Origin: Inia geoffrensis
Lineage: Eukaryota > Chordata > Mammalia > Artiodactyla > Iniidae
NCBI GenBank assembly: GCA_036417435.1
Contig: CM070913.1
Span: 91,627,373 to 91,691,372, forward strand
Direction of reading: 5' to 3'
Length of the DNA: 64,000 nucleotides
Part shown: positions 45,660-56,964 of the stretch, in pieces
Position numbering within the stretch: the first letter of the stretch is position 1
Layout of the letters: every line of letters begins with the position of its first letter
Translations under genes and position numbers: made by a program
The notes under the pieces: generated by a model
Seen by the model: the letters and a program-made list of their open reading frames with translations, nothing else
Database searches by the model: none
Told to the model about the DNA's origin: nothing

Positions 45660-46141
45660 TGCTGGTAAGGAGAAAAATAGCCCCCAAAGATACCCATATC
45701 CTGCTCCCAGGAACCTAAGACAATGTTATACTATGACGCAAGGGGGATTAAGGCTGCAAATGGAATTAGTTGCTAACCAGTTGGCCTTAATGTCAGATGA
45801 TCTTGGATTATCTGGGCAGCCTGATATAATCGGAAGGGCCCTTTTTATGTAGAAGAGGGTGGCAGAAGGTCAGAGTCGGAGAGATTTAAAGATGTTATGC
45901 TGCTGGGTTTCAAGATGAAGGAAGGGGCTACAAGCCAAGGAAGATAGGCGGCCTTTGAAGAGCAAAGAAACAAATTCTTCCCTGGAGCCTCTAGGAAAAA
46001 ATGCATCCCGGCCCACACCTTGACCTTAGCCCAAGGAGATCCATCCACTTCTGACCTACACAGCTATAAATTATAAAATTAGCTGTTTCAAGCCACCATG
46101 TGTGTGATCATTTGTTACAGCAGCTACACAACACTAACACA
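45660..46141 (+). mobile_element. MLT1-like (MaLR) LTR
   Basis: Starts tgctggtaagg and ends ctaacaca. Inside are 'aaaaatagcccccaaagata', 'gatcttggattatctgggc', 'ggctacaagccaaggaag', 'cacaccttgaccttagcc' and 'tgtttcaagccaccatgtgtg', the MLT1 order. Ancient and non-coding. Confidence 0.75.
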
Positions 46142-46282
46142 AGCACCACTGTTCGCCAGGCATATGCGAGGGGCTGGGTGCAGTGATGAGCCCAACGGGT
46201 CTGTTCACACGTCTCTGCCCATGACCCCACCGTCGGCCCACAGTCCAAGACAGTAATTAAGAAAACAAGCCATAATATATAT

Positions 46283-46504
46283 ATTTTTTGTTTGTTTTTG
46301 TTTTTGTTTTTGCAGTATGCGGGCCTCTCACCGTTGTGGCCTCTCCCGTTGCGGAGCACAGCCTCCAGACGCGCAGGCTCAGCGGCCATGGCTCACGGGC
46401 CCAGACACTCCGCGGCATGTGGGATCTTCCTGGACCGGGGCACGAACCCGTGTCCCCTGCATCGGCAGGCGGACTCTCAACCACTGCGCCACCAGGGAAG
46501 CCCC
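46283..46504 (-). mobile_element. CHR-type SINE, short form
   Basis: Tail seen as (TTTTTG)n at 46285-46311. First of two reverse-strand SINEs in tandem; only a few bases separate it from the next. Confidence 0.94.
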
Positions 46505-46510
46505 TTAATT

Positions 46511-46823
46511 GTTTTTTTTTTTAAATAGATTTATTTTATTTTATTTTTGGCTGTGTTGGGTCTTCGTTGCTGCGAGTGGGCCTTCTCTAGTTATGGCGAG
46601 CAGGCTTCTCATTGTGGTGGCTTCTCTTGTTGTGGAGCACGGGCTCTAGGCACACGGGCTTCAGTAGTTGTGGCTCGCAGGCTCTAGAGCACAGGCTTCA
46701 GTAGTTGTAGCACACGGGCTTAGTTGCTCCACAGCATGTGGGATCTTCCCGGACTGGGGCTCGAACCCACGCCCCCTGCATCGGCAGGCGGACTCTCAAC
46801 TGCTGCGCCACCATGGAAGCCCC
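46511..46823 (-). mobile_element. CHR-type SINE, long form
   Basis: Long-form copy in the same orientation as its neighbour. Diverged TSD ccttaatt before and ccttcaatt after. Confidence 0.93.
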
Positions 46824-47174
46824 GGCCTTCAATTTTTTACTTACTGTTTTTTAGGAATTTCCAGGATCCTATCCGGGGTATCATGTGACATTTTTTCACC
46901 AAATCTCCTTGGGCTCCTCTTGGCTGTGACTGTTCCTCACACTCTCCCTCTTTTTGATGACCCTGACAGTCTTGAGAAGTGCTCACAGATATTCTGTAGA
47001 ATGGTCCTTAATTGAAATTTGATTTTTTTTTCCTGATTAGACCGGGGTGAAGTATCTTTGGGAGGAAGTCAATACATGTAAAATGGCATTTCCCTTATAT
47101 CATGTCAAAGGTACGTGCCCATCTGTGGCTATCGGGAGCTTTTTCAGGTGGCTTCTGTGTCTCTGGCATACTGT
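46824..47174. other. Unassigned sequence
   Basis: No recognised repeat or gene signal. Confidence 0.45.
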
Positions 47175-47199
47175 CGCGCGCGCGTGCGTGCATGCGTGC

Positions 47200-47234
<35 letters not shown>
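47175..47234. repeat. Alternating purine-pyrimidine tract (CG/TG)n
   Basis: 60 bp of perfect pyrimidine-purine alternation: (CG)n, then TGCG repeats, then (TG)n. Known Z-DNA-prone composition. The CG part is notable because CpG is rare elsewhere in this window. Confidence 0.95.
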
Positions 47235-47235
<1 letters not shown>

Positions 47236-48858
47236 CAGCACTTCCATTACAAGATGTTCCAGCTCTCAGAGGCTCTGTTACACATATATTTCCTAATCAC
47301 TTTTCCCTCTGAAATTTTAAGACCACAGATGCACTGTACATCTGTTAAGTACTTTAAATATATTTGTATTTTCTACATAATAAGGGAAATACTCTTTTTG
47401 TCCCCCACCCCACCCCCAGCAAAGAACCAATTATATGCCTTTGGGGGGCAATTCTAACTGCACTGAAAGTGCATGATCTATACCTATATCTACCACTTCA
47501 AAAAAAGCCATCACAATGATGATGCCAGGTCACCATATATAGTTCCCAGCCTGCTCCTTGCTAGAGAGAACAATTGGATAAATGATTGACTCCTGTCTAA
47601 TTTAGAATTGCTCTTTTTCTTAAGGGCTGCTCAAAGACTCAGGGTGTTTGACATCTGCTGGAGGGGGAAATGCATGTATCTGAGAGAAATGAAAAGGGTA
47701 TACCATTGAAATGGAGGGAGATATTCTAAAACCCAAAGAAACCAACAAACCACAGCCCTTTACACCTAAAACACTTTCCTTCCATTTCTGTCTCCTCTCA
47801 TTTCCTCGAATTCCTCTCCTACAGTGTTGGATGACTCTGAGTTTTCAAACTTCACGTAAGGACACCGATAGCTGACTTCACAAACCGTGAGCAGCCGCGT
47901 TCATCACCCCAGCGTGGTCTCAAAGCCCTTCATTTGTACTGTAATAATTGGCTAGTGCCAAAATGGGTAGCTGAACCAGAAAAACAGCATCACCTTAAAA
48001 GAGCCATTTCTGGGATGGGGCTGCATTTCGTCTCTCTTTGGATAATGCAATATTATGAAAAGAATGCAAACACACAGAAGCAAATGTGGTGGCTTTCTGC
48101 GTGCTGAACCATTTGGATACAGGCGAAAAAGTAGCCATGGAGATACAATTTTAAGTGAACAAACTTCTCGTTCGGTTTCTCTAGCTTGCAAGCGGGATCC
48201 CATGAACCCAGGCTCCCAGGATGCCCCAGCGCCAAGCCAGCCCCCAAAAGAGCGGGCTCTGATCCCTTAGGTAACAATGAGGAAGGACAGAGCTGACCCC
48301 AATCTTTCCACCATCAGTAGGGATGGTGGAAACAAAGTCTCCAAGCAGACCTATAACCACCACTCAAATATATTTTTGCAGTTAAATTCAGAAGGTCATC
48401 ATTTCAGAGGGCAGCCTCCCCTTCGAAGCAGCAAGGGCTTGAGGTCTACAAAACTGCGTGGGTAAGTGAATGGCAGTGAACGCAATGGGCCATTTGTCTT
48501 TCTCTCATGTGCAAAGCACTTGGCATCCAGGCATGGGTGGTGATGGTCTGCGGGAAAACAGCTGTGGTTAAAGGAAGGGAAAACCTGAAACTGAGATGCT
48601 GAGCGGCGAACGCAGGTTGCTGATAACAGACAGTTTCCTGAGCTTGCAGACAAATCACACAGGCTTCTGAAAAGGAGGCTTGGTACCTGGCATTTTCCTT
48701 TGTGTATTTGACTATTAATTCAGAACACCCTCAGGCCGTCGCCACCCTGGACTGAGCACAGAGGCGAGTGGTAGCTGTGAACCAACCAACCAATTCTCCT
48801 ACTGGACCCTGCCTTCCAGCACCTTGGGACAGTGAACCATTGAAATCAAACAATCCAA
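47235..48858. other. Unassigned low-repeat block
   Basis: About 1.6 kb with no recognised element. Overlapping 60-84 aa ORFs on both strands at 47952-48658 carry no domain. Confidence 0.45.
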
Positions 48859-48976
48859 GGGGACTTCCCTGGTGGTCCAGTGGTTCAGACTCCACGCATC
48901 CACTGCAGGGGTCACAGGTTCCATCCCTGCCTGAGGTGCTAAGATCCTGCAGGCCGCACAGTGTGGCCAAAAAAAA
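48859..48976 (+). mobile_element. CHR-type SINE, 'ggtccag' subfamily, short
   Basis: Opens ggggacttccctggtggtccag and ends gtgtggcc plus eight A. Only about 115 bp, with the tRNA-like head and little else. A related head occurs at 61312. Confidence 0.88.
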
Positions 48977-49110
48977 TACATGTAAATAATGCAATTTTAG
49001 GTAATGATACGTGCTGGAGAGAATTGCCCTGGAAAGTATCTCTGAGGAGCTGACATTTGGAATAGACCTGCTCCCTGACAAAGCACAAACCATGCAAAGA
49101 TGACAGGCGA

Positions 49111-49476
49111 GGGACTTCCCTGGTGGCGCAGTGGTTAAGAACCCGCTTGTCAATGCAGGGGACATGGGTTCGAGCCCTGGTCCGGGAAGATCCCACATGC
49201 TGCAGAGCAACTAAGCCCGTGCACCACAACTACTGAGCCTGCGCTCTAGAGCCTGCAGGCCACAACTACTGAGCCCATGTGTCACAATACTGAAGCCTGC
49301 ATGCTTAGAGCCCGTGCTCTGCAACAAGAGAAGCCACTGCAAAGAGAAGCCCACGCACCACCTCAACGAAGAGTAGCCCACACTCGCTGCAACTAGAGAG
49401 AGCCCGTGTGCAGCAACGAAGACCCAACACAGCCATAAATTAATTAATTAATTAATTAATTAGTTTTTTAAAAAAA
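49111..49476 (+). mobile_element. CHR-type SINE, long form
   Basis: Complete long form ending 'cagcaacgaagacccaacacagcc' with an (AATT)n-like tail. Weak TSD gacagg on each side. Confidence 0.93.
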
Positions 49477-49484
49477 GACAGGGA

Positions 49485-49829
49485 ATGAATGAGCTTTCCA
49501 GGCAAAGAAACCCACCAGAATCCAATAACCCCTGGTGATGACAAAAACCACTAGTTTGAGCAATTTAAATAAACAGTTGCAAATAACTTAGGTAAAGTAA
49601 CTCAGAAAGGTCTCAGAATGTCTTCTTTCATGTCTCCCACAAGCCTTCGACAACTGCCCTTTGTCTAACAGGGGATTTATTCCTTGTCATTAGTCAACAA
49701 TTCATGGTTTACTCCCTTCCCCTAAATTCATTCCTTACTTTCAAGCTTTTCATCCTATAAATGTCAGCTCCACAAATCAGCAGTTCAGACTATCAGGGAA
49801 ACCACAGTAGCAAACACCAAATGGTACAT
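49485..49829. other. Unassigned sequence
   Basis: No recognised element. Confidence 0.45.
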
Positions 49830-50300
49830 TAAGGATGGCTACAAATTCTTTGCTATTCCTTCCGTTGCAAGGTGATGTCTGATTCCCTTGCCCGGCAACC
49901 TGGGCTAGTCTCCATGAACTGCCTGATAGACAGGGTGGCTTCTGAAGCTATAGACCCTAAACAAGACTGAAACTTCAGCCTAGTTCCTTGAATCATGAAT
50001 CTTTGGAAGCCAGCCTCTAGGTAAGACGTGTGGCTATTCTGAGCCCACCGAGCTGTGAGAAGTCTGGGGATGGAGGATGCAAGGCCACATGTTAAGAGGC
50101 CAAGGGTACCATGGTGCTAGGTATGTGAGTTTAGGAGCCACTTTGTCAGTGGGGTTCCAGCTGACGGCACTTGGAGCCGAGATGAACCTCCCAACTGAGC
50201 CCTTCCTGAGTTTCTGACTCAGAAAGAATTGTCAACAAATTAAAAGCCGTCTTAAGCCAATAAGTTTGGAGTGGTCCCTTATACAGTGATAGAGAATCAG
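49830..50300 (+). mobile_element. Possible MaLR-type (MLT-like) LTR
   Basis: The end 'taagccaataagtttggagtggtcccttatacagtgatagagaatcag' (split here in mind as gccaataagtttgg and cagtgatagagaa) echoes MaLR termini (gccactaagttttgg, cagcaatagataac). Upstream blocks are diverged. Confidence 0.5.
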
Positions 50301-50332
50301 AATACATCTGTTTTATCGAGAATCCCAGCATG

Positions 50333-50546
50333 GGGCTTCCCTGGTGGCGCAGTGGTTGAGAGTCCGCCTGCTGATGCAGGGGGCACAGGTTCGTGCCCCG
50401 GTCTGGGAAGATCCCACATGCCGCAGAGCGGCTGGGCCCGTGAGCCATGGCCGCTGAGCCTGCGCGTCCGGAGCCTGTGCTCTGCAACGGGAGAGGCCAC
50501 AACAGTGAGAGGCCCGCGTACAGCAAAAAAAAAAAAAAAAAAAAAA
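50333..50546 (+). mobile_element. CHR-type SINE, short form
   Basis: TSD agaatcccagcatg (50319-50332) and agaataccagcatg (50547-50560), one mismatch. A-tail of more than 20 bases. Confidence 0.95.
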
Positions 50547-50560
50547 AGAATACCAGCATG

Positions 50561-51136
50561 ATCAGATTGATTGCGTGGCTACTCAAAAGGAAACTTCCTA
50601 AAATGTTTGTCATAAAGGGAAAAAAGGTCCTCTTCTTATATCCTGGCTACTTAGAAATTCTCAAAAATGAATTAGCGTTTACTTACGTCCCCTGCTTCTA
50701 TCAACTGTAAAGGAGTAGTCAGCTTGAAAAGTTGTTACTTTGTGAATTGAGAACAACTTAACTTTCTCCTAATAATGGGTAAGATTAACAGGTGAGTAAA
50801 AAAACCAGAAACAAAAGCCAAAACCCTGCTGCTCTTCTCTGTCAAGTTTGGTGCAATTAGTCTTAGGAACGCAGAATACCTTTTTTTGTGGATTATTATA
50901 AATAGTTTTAGAACTATTACAATATATGACAGGGCGGAGTAGATTTTGATTGTGACTATTTTCTTATGAAATGCCATTCAGCTCTTTAAAAAATAATACT
51001 TATTTCAGAGACTGATTCAGTTGGGTTTATTGAACAGTATTCTCTAAAAGCTTCCAAGTAGGTATAATGAACAAAAGGGTTGCTATCCTTAAGTGAAAAT
51101 CAAGGAATTTTATTCGGGAACGTCTGCGAGTTAAGG
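50561..51136. other. Unassigned sequence
   Basis: AT-rich. No recognised element. Confidence 0.45.
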
Positions 51137-51436
51137 ATAAAGTGGATGAGAAACAGAGACCCAGACACAGAGAACAAATGTATTGGATACCAAGGGGAAA
51201 GGGAGGGGGGTGGGATGAACTGGGAGGCTGGGATTGACATATATACACTATTGATACTATGTGTAAAATAAATAATTAATGAAAAACATTTTTAAATTAC
51301 AGCCTCCGATGGTCTTCAATTTCCTATCTGCCATTGTAAAATGTCCTTATGTGAAAATATTTCAGAATGGAAAAATAAAGCCTACCAACTTCCTCTGTTT
51401 AAAAAAAAGAAAAAAAAAAGTATAAAGTGGATGAGA
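51137..51436 (+). mobile_element. Chimeric retrocopy: L1 3' UTR slice plus non-L1 A-tailed segment
   Basis: Perfect 15-bp TSD ataaagtggatgaga at 51137-51151 and 51422-51436. Within it, 51155-51290 is an internal piece of L1 3' UTR ('agacccagacacagagaac', 'gaactgggaggctgggattgac'). About 51291-51400 is not L1 and ends 'aaaaataaagcctacc' plus an A-rich tail. So a transcript ending in the non-L1 part was copied, either a 3' UTR that contains an L1 slice or a template-switch product. Confidence 0.78.
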
Positions 51437-52399
51437 TTACCAGGAGGCATCAAGTAGATGACCCAGAAAGAATGCTATCTGAGTTGTGAGAGGAATTATC
51501 GCTGGGTCATGATTGAGTCACCATCTCCGTTCCCAGAAAAAGACAAGAATTATGCTTTACCGGAAGGGGTGAGAGTAACGGGTCGTGGGGGAGGACGGTG
51601 GCTCATGGATGGGATCAAACACATATTGTAAAAGAAGAGACATGCCCCAATTACTGGAGGTGATGTAGTAACATTATATGGATGTATGAGGAAGTGATAA
51701 ATAAATGGGAAAGGTGATTCATTCTGTCCCCAAGTGTTTTGAGACCTCCGGGGGATCTTATGTCTAAGATGCAAATACAGCCCCAGGGAAAGTTGTAAGG
51801 ATGTCGTCTTCTTGTTATCACCTCTGAAACAGGTGCTTCCTCTCTCCTGCTTCTTTGGCTTGCGTCCCCTATTCATTATACTCCTGACAAAAGTCTGGTT
51901 GAACTGGCTTGTGGCCATCCAATATGGAGAAGCACGTTAGGTGGATGGCTACGTCCCGGCGCTATACTGAATACAACTCACTGACGTGGCCTTGCTTAAT
52001 GTTGGCGTCCGTGTTGATCCCAAAGCCTGGTCCAATCAACTGTGCAAGAATAAAAGACTCTTGGCATATGGCATAAAGCTGCAGGCTGGTGCTTTCCTTA
52101 AAAGAGGGCTGTCCAGCTCAAGCTCAGGTACGAGAGCTACTCATACAACTTGTGCCAAAATGTACCACCTTGACACCCCTTGTTTGTGGTGCTGAGGGTA
52201 CGCCATGAACTGGCAGAAGATACACCAATGGGATTTGGCAAATCAGGCTCCATCACAGATAGCTTCTATCTTATTTTCTCAAACTGACATCCTCTTCACG
52301 CAATTTGGTGGGAACATCACTATTGCCAGCATCAGGACTGAGGCAGGAGTTACGTGGGGGACTAAAACCCACTACCACCAACATCCCTCTGTGAACTAA
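51437..52399. other. Unassigned sequence
   Basis: The part near 52200-52400 may belong to the following LTR but I cannot show it. No gene signal. Confidence 0.4.
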
Positions 52400-52832
52400 G
52401 AATGTCACCTGCCCTATCAGTAAACAAGCCCTCAGCCACTGCAGCTGCCCTGCAGCTGCCCCGCTCGCAGCTGTGCACCCTGTGGGAATTCAGGATGGGG
52501 CAAAACAGGATACTGGCCCTAGATATTTCAGGTGCATATCGAGGGAATGATTTCAGTGAGTCCAGACTCTTGCATCTTCCCAGACACAGAAAGCGCTAAA
52601 TTCTTTAACTTGTGTTGTCTGGTTTTCTTTAATGAACAGTAAGCTGATGTTCCAACGACCTGGATGTTGTTGCAAAAACCCTTATATATCCTGGCTCCCC
52701 GCTTACCTCTTCGGAGCCGTCCCTCAGAGCTCTCGGAGAGGCTGCCTCCCAGGTTTAAGTCCTCAGAAAGTCCACCTAATAAAGCATCATTCTCAACTTT
52801 TAGGTTGTGCATTATTTTTTTAATCAACATCT
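52400..52832 (+). mobile_element. ERV LTR (class II-like)
   Basis: 'gaattcaggatggggcaaaac', 'ggtgcatatcgagggaatg', a TATA-like 'cccttatatatcc' at 52680-52692, AATAAA at 52778-52783, and a U5 ending near 'tttaatcaaca'. It resembles ruminant class II LTRs of the BTLTR1 kind. A partial relative is at 28800. No retroviral gene is adjacent. The 5' boundary is uncertain. Confidence 0.68.
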
Positions 52833-53835
52833 CCTACAATGTTTATTTTTCCAAAGTCCAATTTACTTCCAGAGTCTTAATGGACCACTCAAACACCACT
52901 GCTAAAATATAAGCCACAGTGTAGCAAGTTGGGGAAGAAGTATCTAAAAGAGAAAAAAAGTCTCTTGCAGGAGAAGTTGTTTGCATGGTCTGGGTTCAAG
53001 GGAATCTCCCACCAGTGGCCATGTGTATTCAATGCGTCCTGACTTGAGCCGGCGTTAGAAAGCCAGGGACACATGCACATTTCTGCGGCTAATCCCAAGG
53101 CCACTACATCTTCAGGGAAATGAAGCTGCCAAAGGTTCATGTTTCAGGGGCTTCTGGGATTAACAAATGAAAAGAAACTCACTGAAAAGCTGATTTTCAC
53201 AGACTGCAAAACACATTTCGAAAATGAAGAGGAAGGTGGAAAGGTGACTTGGCGCTCTGAAAACACAGTGCTCCGGTCATGTGCTCAGCTATTAGTCTCT
53301 GAAGCCCCATTAGCCAGGAGAGTGGACCTCAGCTTCATACCTCCATAAAGGCCAAACTGTAGTCGACAGCACCACAGCTGAAGGACAATTTGATGAATCT
53401 GATATGCACCTCAGGTCTTAGGTGAGAGCACAGTTTACATGTGCCTTTAAAACATTCTCTCCAGCTGGGTCTCTCTGTTCTCACCTGTTTTACCTCTGAA
53501 CGCAGCAGTACTGCTAAATGAGCAAAGGAATCAAAACAAAGCAAATGCTCACTTGCATATCTATCGGTATACACACATACTGTTAGCTGACAAGTGACCA
53601 AAACATTTCACTATGCTTTGGCCAAATATATGCTCCCCTATGAATTACACGCTCCTTGTCATCAGGGGTAAAGAAAAAGAGAAATACAATAGCAATGCAG
53701 CAAAGACGGAGCTGGTATTTTCTCTTTTCTGCTCCTTAAGTATGCCCCCCATTGAATTCATCAAATAACACAATTTGACAGAGTCCACAAATCAGTACAG
53801 GGCTAGATGTGCCCTATGGGATATTCGAGTCATAT
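52833..53835. other. Unassigned sequence
   Basis: About 1 kb. ORFs of 69-88 aa without domains. Confidence 0.45.
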
Positions 53836-54089
53836 AAAAAGTCTATGATGGGGGGGGTGTGGGATGAACTGGGAGATTGGGATTGACATATATACACTAC
53901 AATGTATAAAATAGGTAACTAATGAGAACCTACTGTATAGCACAGGGAACCTGACTCAGTGCTCTGTGGTGACCTAAATGGGAAGGAAATCCAAAAGAGA
54001 GGGGATATATGTATATGTATGGATGATTCACTTTGCTGTACAGCAGAAACTGACACAGCACTGTACTCCAATAAAAAAAAAAAGTCTAT
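53836..54089 (+). mobile_element. LINE-1 3' UTR insertion with TSD
   Basis: TSD aaaaagtctat at 53836-53846 and 54079-54089. The insert starts in the G-rich part of the 3' UTR and ends at AATAAA (about 54070) and its A-tail. Complete but severely 5'-truncated, about 230 bp. Confidence 0.92.
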
Positions 54090-54201
54090 AGTATCTTCTT
54101 AGATGACTGGCTGGAAGGGTAAATATGATTAATATTTGAGAAAGAAGGAAACAAGCTCTAACACATGGTACAGCTCAGAAGTGTAATAAAAGTTCAGGTG
54201 A

Positions 54202-54406
54202 GGGCTTCCCTGGTGACCCAGTGGTTGGGAGTCCACCTGCCGATGCAGGGGACACGGGTTCGTGCCCCGGTCTGGGAGGATCCCACGTGCCACGGAGCGG
54301 CTGGGCCCATGAGCCACAGCCGCTGAGCCTGCGCGTCCGGAGCCTGTGCTCCGCAGCAGGAGAGGCCACGACAGTGAGAGGCCCATGTACCGCAAAAAAA
54401 AAAAAA
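54202..54406 (+). mobile_element. CHR-type SINE, short form
   Basis: Perfect 14-bp TSD aaaagttcaggtga at 54188-54201 and 54407-54420; the match continues for three more g on the right. Confidence 0.96.
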
Positions 54407-54420
54407 AAAAGTTCAGGTGA

Positions 54421-54880
54421 GGGAATATTCTCAGGCGAGAGCAGGTAGGTTAGCTATTCTGGCAGGATACATGCTAAGAGCCTTGAGATCAAACACGACC
54501 CGCGAGCTGGGTGTAAGTTTGAGCCTTCTCTTTGTGGTAGCCAGGCCATATATCTCACAAAGAAGATGAGGATAGGTCTAACTTTTACCTTAAACTCAGA
54601 AGTCTCTTTAGAGTGAAGACAGCATCAAGCCATCTTTAAGTTGCATGGGGAGCTGTTTCCACTCAGTGGAATTTGCTGGCTCATCCATTTGTGGATGGTC
54701 TCTTACCCGGTCTGCCTCTGCTCCCTGAATTACTCACAAGGAGTAGCCAGGTTCAAGCAGGGCAGTCTTGTAATTCAGTAAAGCTAATGACCTAGGTGGA
54801 GAGAACACACAATCTTGGCTTTTTCTGCCCAAGGCTCAAATCAACTGACCTAATAAGACAGGTTACAATATGAGTCATTA
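54421..54880. other. Unassigned sequence
   Basis: No recognised element. Confidence 0.45.
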
Positions 54881-54893
54881 ACAATTAGGACTG

Positions 54894-55208
54894 GTCTTCC
54901 CTGGTGGCACAGTGGTTAAGAATCCACCAGCCGATGTAGGGGACATGGGTTCGAGCCCCAGTCCGGGAAGATCCCACATGCCGTGGAGCAACTAAGTCCA
55001 TGTGCCACAACGACTGAGCCTGTGCTCTAGAGCCCGTGAGCCATAACTACTGAAGCCCGTGTGCCTAGAGCCTGTGCTCCACAAGAGAAGCCACCACAAT
55101 GAAAAGCCTGCTCGCCATAACTAGAGAAAGCCCACTCGCAGCAACGAAGACCCAACACAGCCAAAAATAAAATAAATAAAATAAACAAATCTATTAAAAA
55201 AAAAAATT
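54894..55208 (+). mobile_element. CHR-type SINE, long form (first of a tandem pair)
   Basis: The left TSD acaattaggactg is at 54881-54893. Its partner lies at 55430-55442, beyond a second SINE, so the second one inserted into this copy's tail or right flank. Confidence 0.94.
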
Positions 55209-55429
55209 AGGGGGCTTCCCTGATGGTGCAGCGGTTGAGAGTCCACCTGCCAATGCAGGGGACGTGGGTTCGTGCCCCAGTCCGGGAGGATCCCACATGC
55301 CACGGAGCGGCTGGGCCCGTGAGCCATGGCCGCTGAGCCTGTGCGTCCGGAGCCTGTGCTCTGCAACGGGAGAGGCCACAACAGTGAGAGGCCCACGTAC
55401 CTCAAAAAAAAAAAACCAAAAAACAAAAA
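55209..55429 (+). mobile_element. CHR-type SINE, short form (second of a tandem pair)
   Basis: Begins directly after 'aaattagg' at the end of the first SINE. Its own duplication appears to be the aattagg portion shared with the outer TSD. It is younger than its neighbour. Confidence 0.94.
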
Positions 55430-55442
55430 ACAATTAGGACTG

Positions 55443-56169
55443 CATTGGGCTGCAGGTAATAGATTTAATCACAGCAGTTTAAAAAAAAAAAAAGGGAGAT
55501 CTTTTTCCCATGTAAAAGAAATCCAGATGCAGATGAAAGGTAGAGCTGGAGCTGTGAACTGAAGAAGTTATCAAGGACTCAGGCTCCTTCTAGCTTCCTG
55601 CTACCATATCTAGATCATGACACTCAGTCTCCTGGTCTCAAGTTTTATTCTCTACACCCAACCTTATGTACCAGGAAGGAAGAGGGGTGAAAGGCAGATA
55701 GTGTGCCCTGGTTACCTCTGCCCTCTTTTATCAAGACAAGAATAGTGTCCCAACAAGTCTCTTCCAAAGATCTCCAGTTAGATCTCACCAGAACATACTG
55801 GATCACTCCAGGGCCTCAGAGTGTGCAGGAGTTTCTGTGGGCGCTTTAAGAGTAGACTCTGTTTCCCACAGCTCTGCAGCTCTCCTGCACGCAAGCTCCC
55901 CCGACCTTCAAAGCCAGATGTCCTGGGGCCTTGTCCTCCTGGTTCAGGACCCCCGGGCTGGGGAACCTGATGTGGGTCCTGGATCCCTTGCTCCTTGGGG
56001 AAAACCTCTGCAACTGTAATTATCCTCCTGTTTGTGCATCGCCTACCAGAGGTGAGGGTCTTGACTACACTGCATCCCTGCCCCTCCTACCTATCTCATG
56101 TGGTTCCTTCTTTATATCTATAGCTACGAAAAATCTTTTCTGCTAGTCTTCAGGTTATTCTCATCAACA
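55443..56169. other. Unassigned sequence
   Basis: 55450-55500 recalls the unnamed old repeat at 16510. The rest is unrecognised. A 60- and a 71-codon ORF near 55840-56146 have no domain. Confidence 0.4.
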
Positions 56170-56174
56170 GTTGC

Positions 56175-56467
56175 TCTGTAGAATAGACGTGTAGTTGCCA
56201 AGGGGGGGGGGGGACGGAGGGATGGATTAGGAGTTTGGGATGAGAAGATGCAAACTATTATATATAGGATGGATAAACAACAAGGTCCTACTGTAGAGCA
56301 CAGGGAACTCTATGCGATATCCTGTGATAAACCATCAGGGGAGAGAATATGAAAAAGAATGCATATATATGTATAACTGAATCACTTTGCTGTACGGCGG
56401 GAATGAACACAAGATTGTAAATCAACTAGACTTCGATAAAATTAAAAAATAAATAAATTAAAAATAC
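56175..56467 (+). mobile_element. LINE-1 3' UTR fragment
   Basis: 'gtgtagttgccaagg', 'gggatgagaagatgcaaactattatatatagg' (approximate), 'caacaaggtcctactgtagagcacagg' and a terminal 'gattgtaaatcaactagac'. An A/T-rich tail follows. Confidence 0.9.
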
Positions 56468-56964
56468 TCGCTCTGGAAGTTGTTGTAATTTTGGTGTGCC
56501 GGGGGGACAGGTGAGCTCGGGGTCTTCCTATTCTGCCATCTTGGCCACCCCAGAAACTGAAGATTTTAACTGGACGCTTTGCCCCCCTGAATTACATGAG
56601 TAGCTTATTAGCAAGAAATAAGGGGGAAATGGATGTTGGCTAGGCAACTAGCAGCTTTTGGCTGACAGACCACGAATTAATTCTACATAATTGATAGCAA
56701 ATCAACGTGTAGTCTATCTGTGGCTATCCAAGTAAAGGAACAAAAGGAGAAGAGAGACTTTTAATCCATGGCAATGAATATATCCCCCTCCCCAAATATT
56801 TATATTTGTATTATGAGATTCCCTTGGGGGAAACTCTCCTCCACGGGATCATGTAGTGCTTTTTACTTTCTGTTCTCAAAGGTACAAATCATATAGGATT
56901 AAGTGACTTTGAAAATTATTCTCAAATCAGGAAAAATCACTCTTTGGGGGCCTTTTTCAAAAGT
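56468..56964. other. Unassigned sequence
   Basis: No recognised element. Confidence 0.45.

Noticed and set aside
47047..47457. 136-codon ORF with a Cys-Val repeat
   Set aside because: The Cys/Val run is the CG/TG microsatellite in translation.
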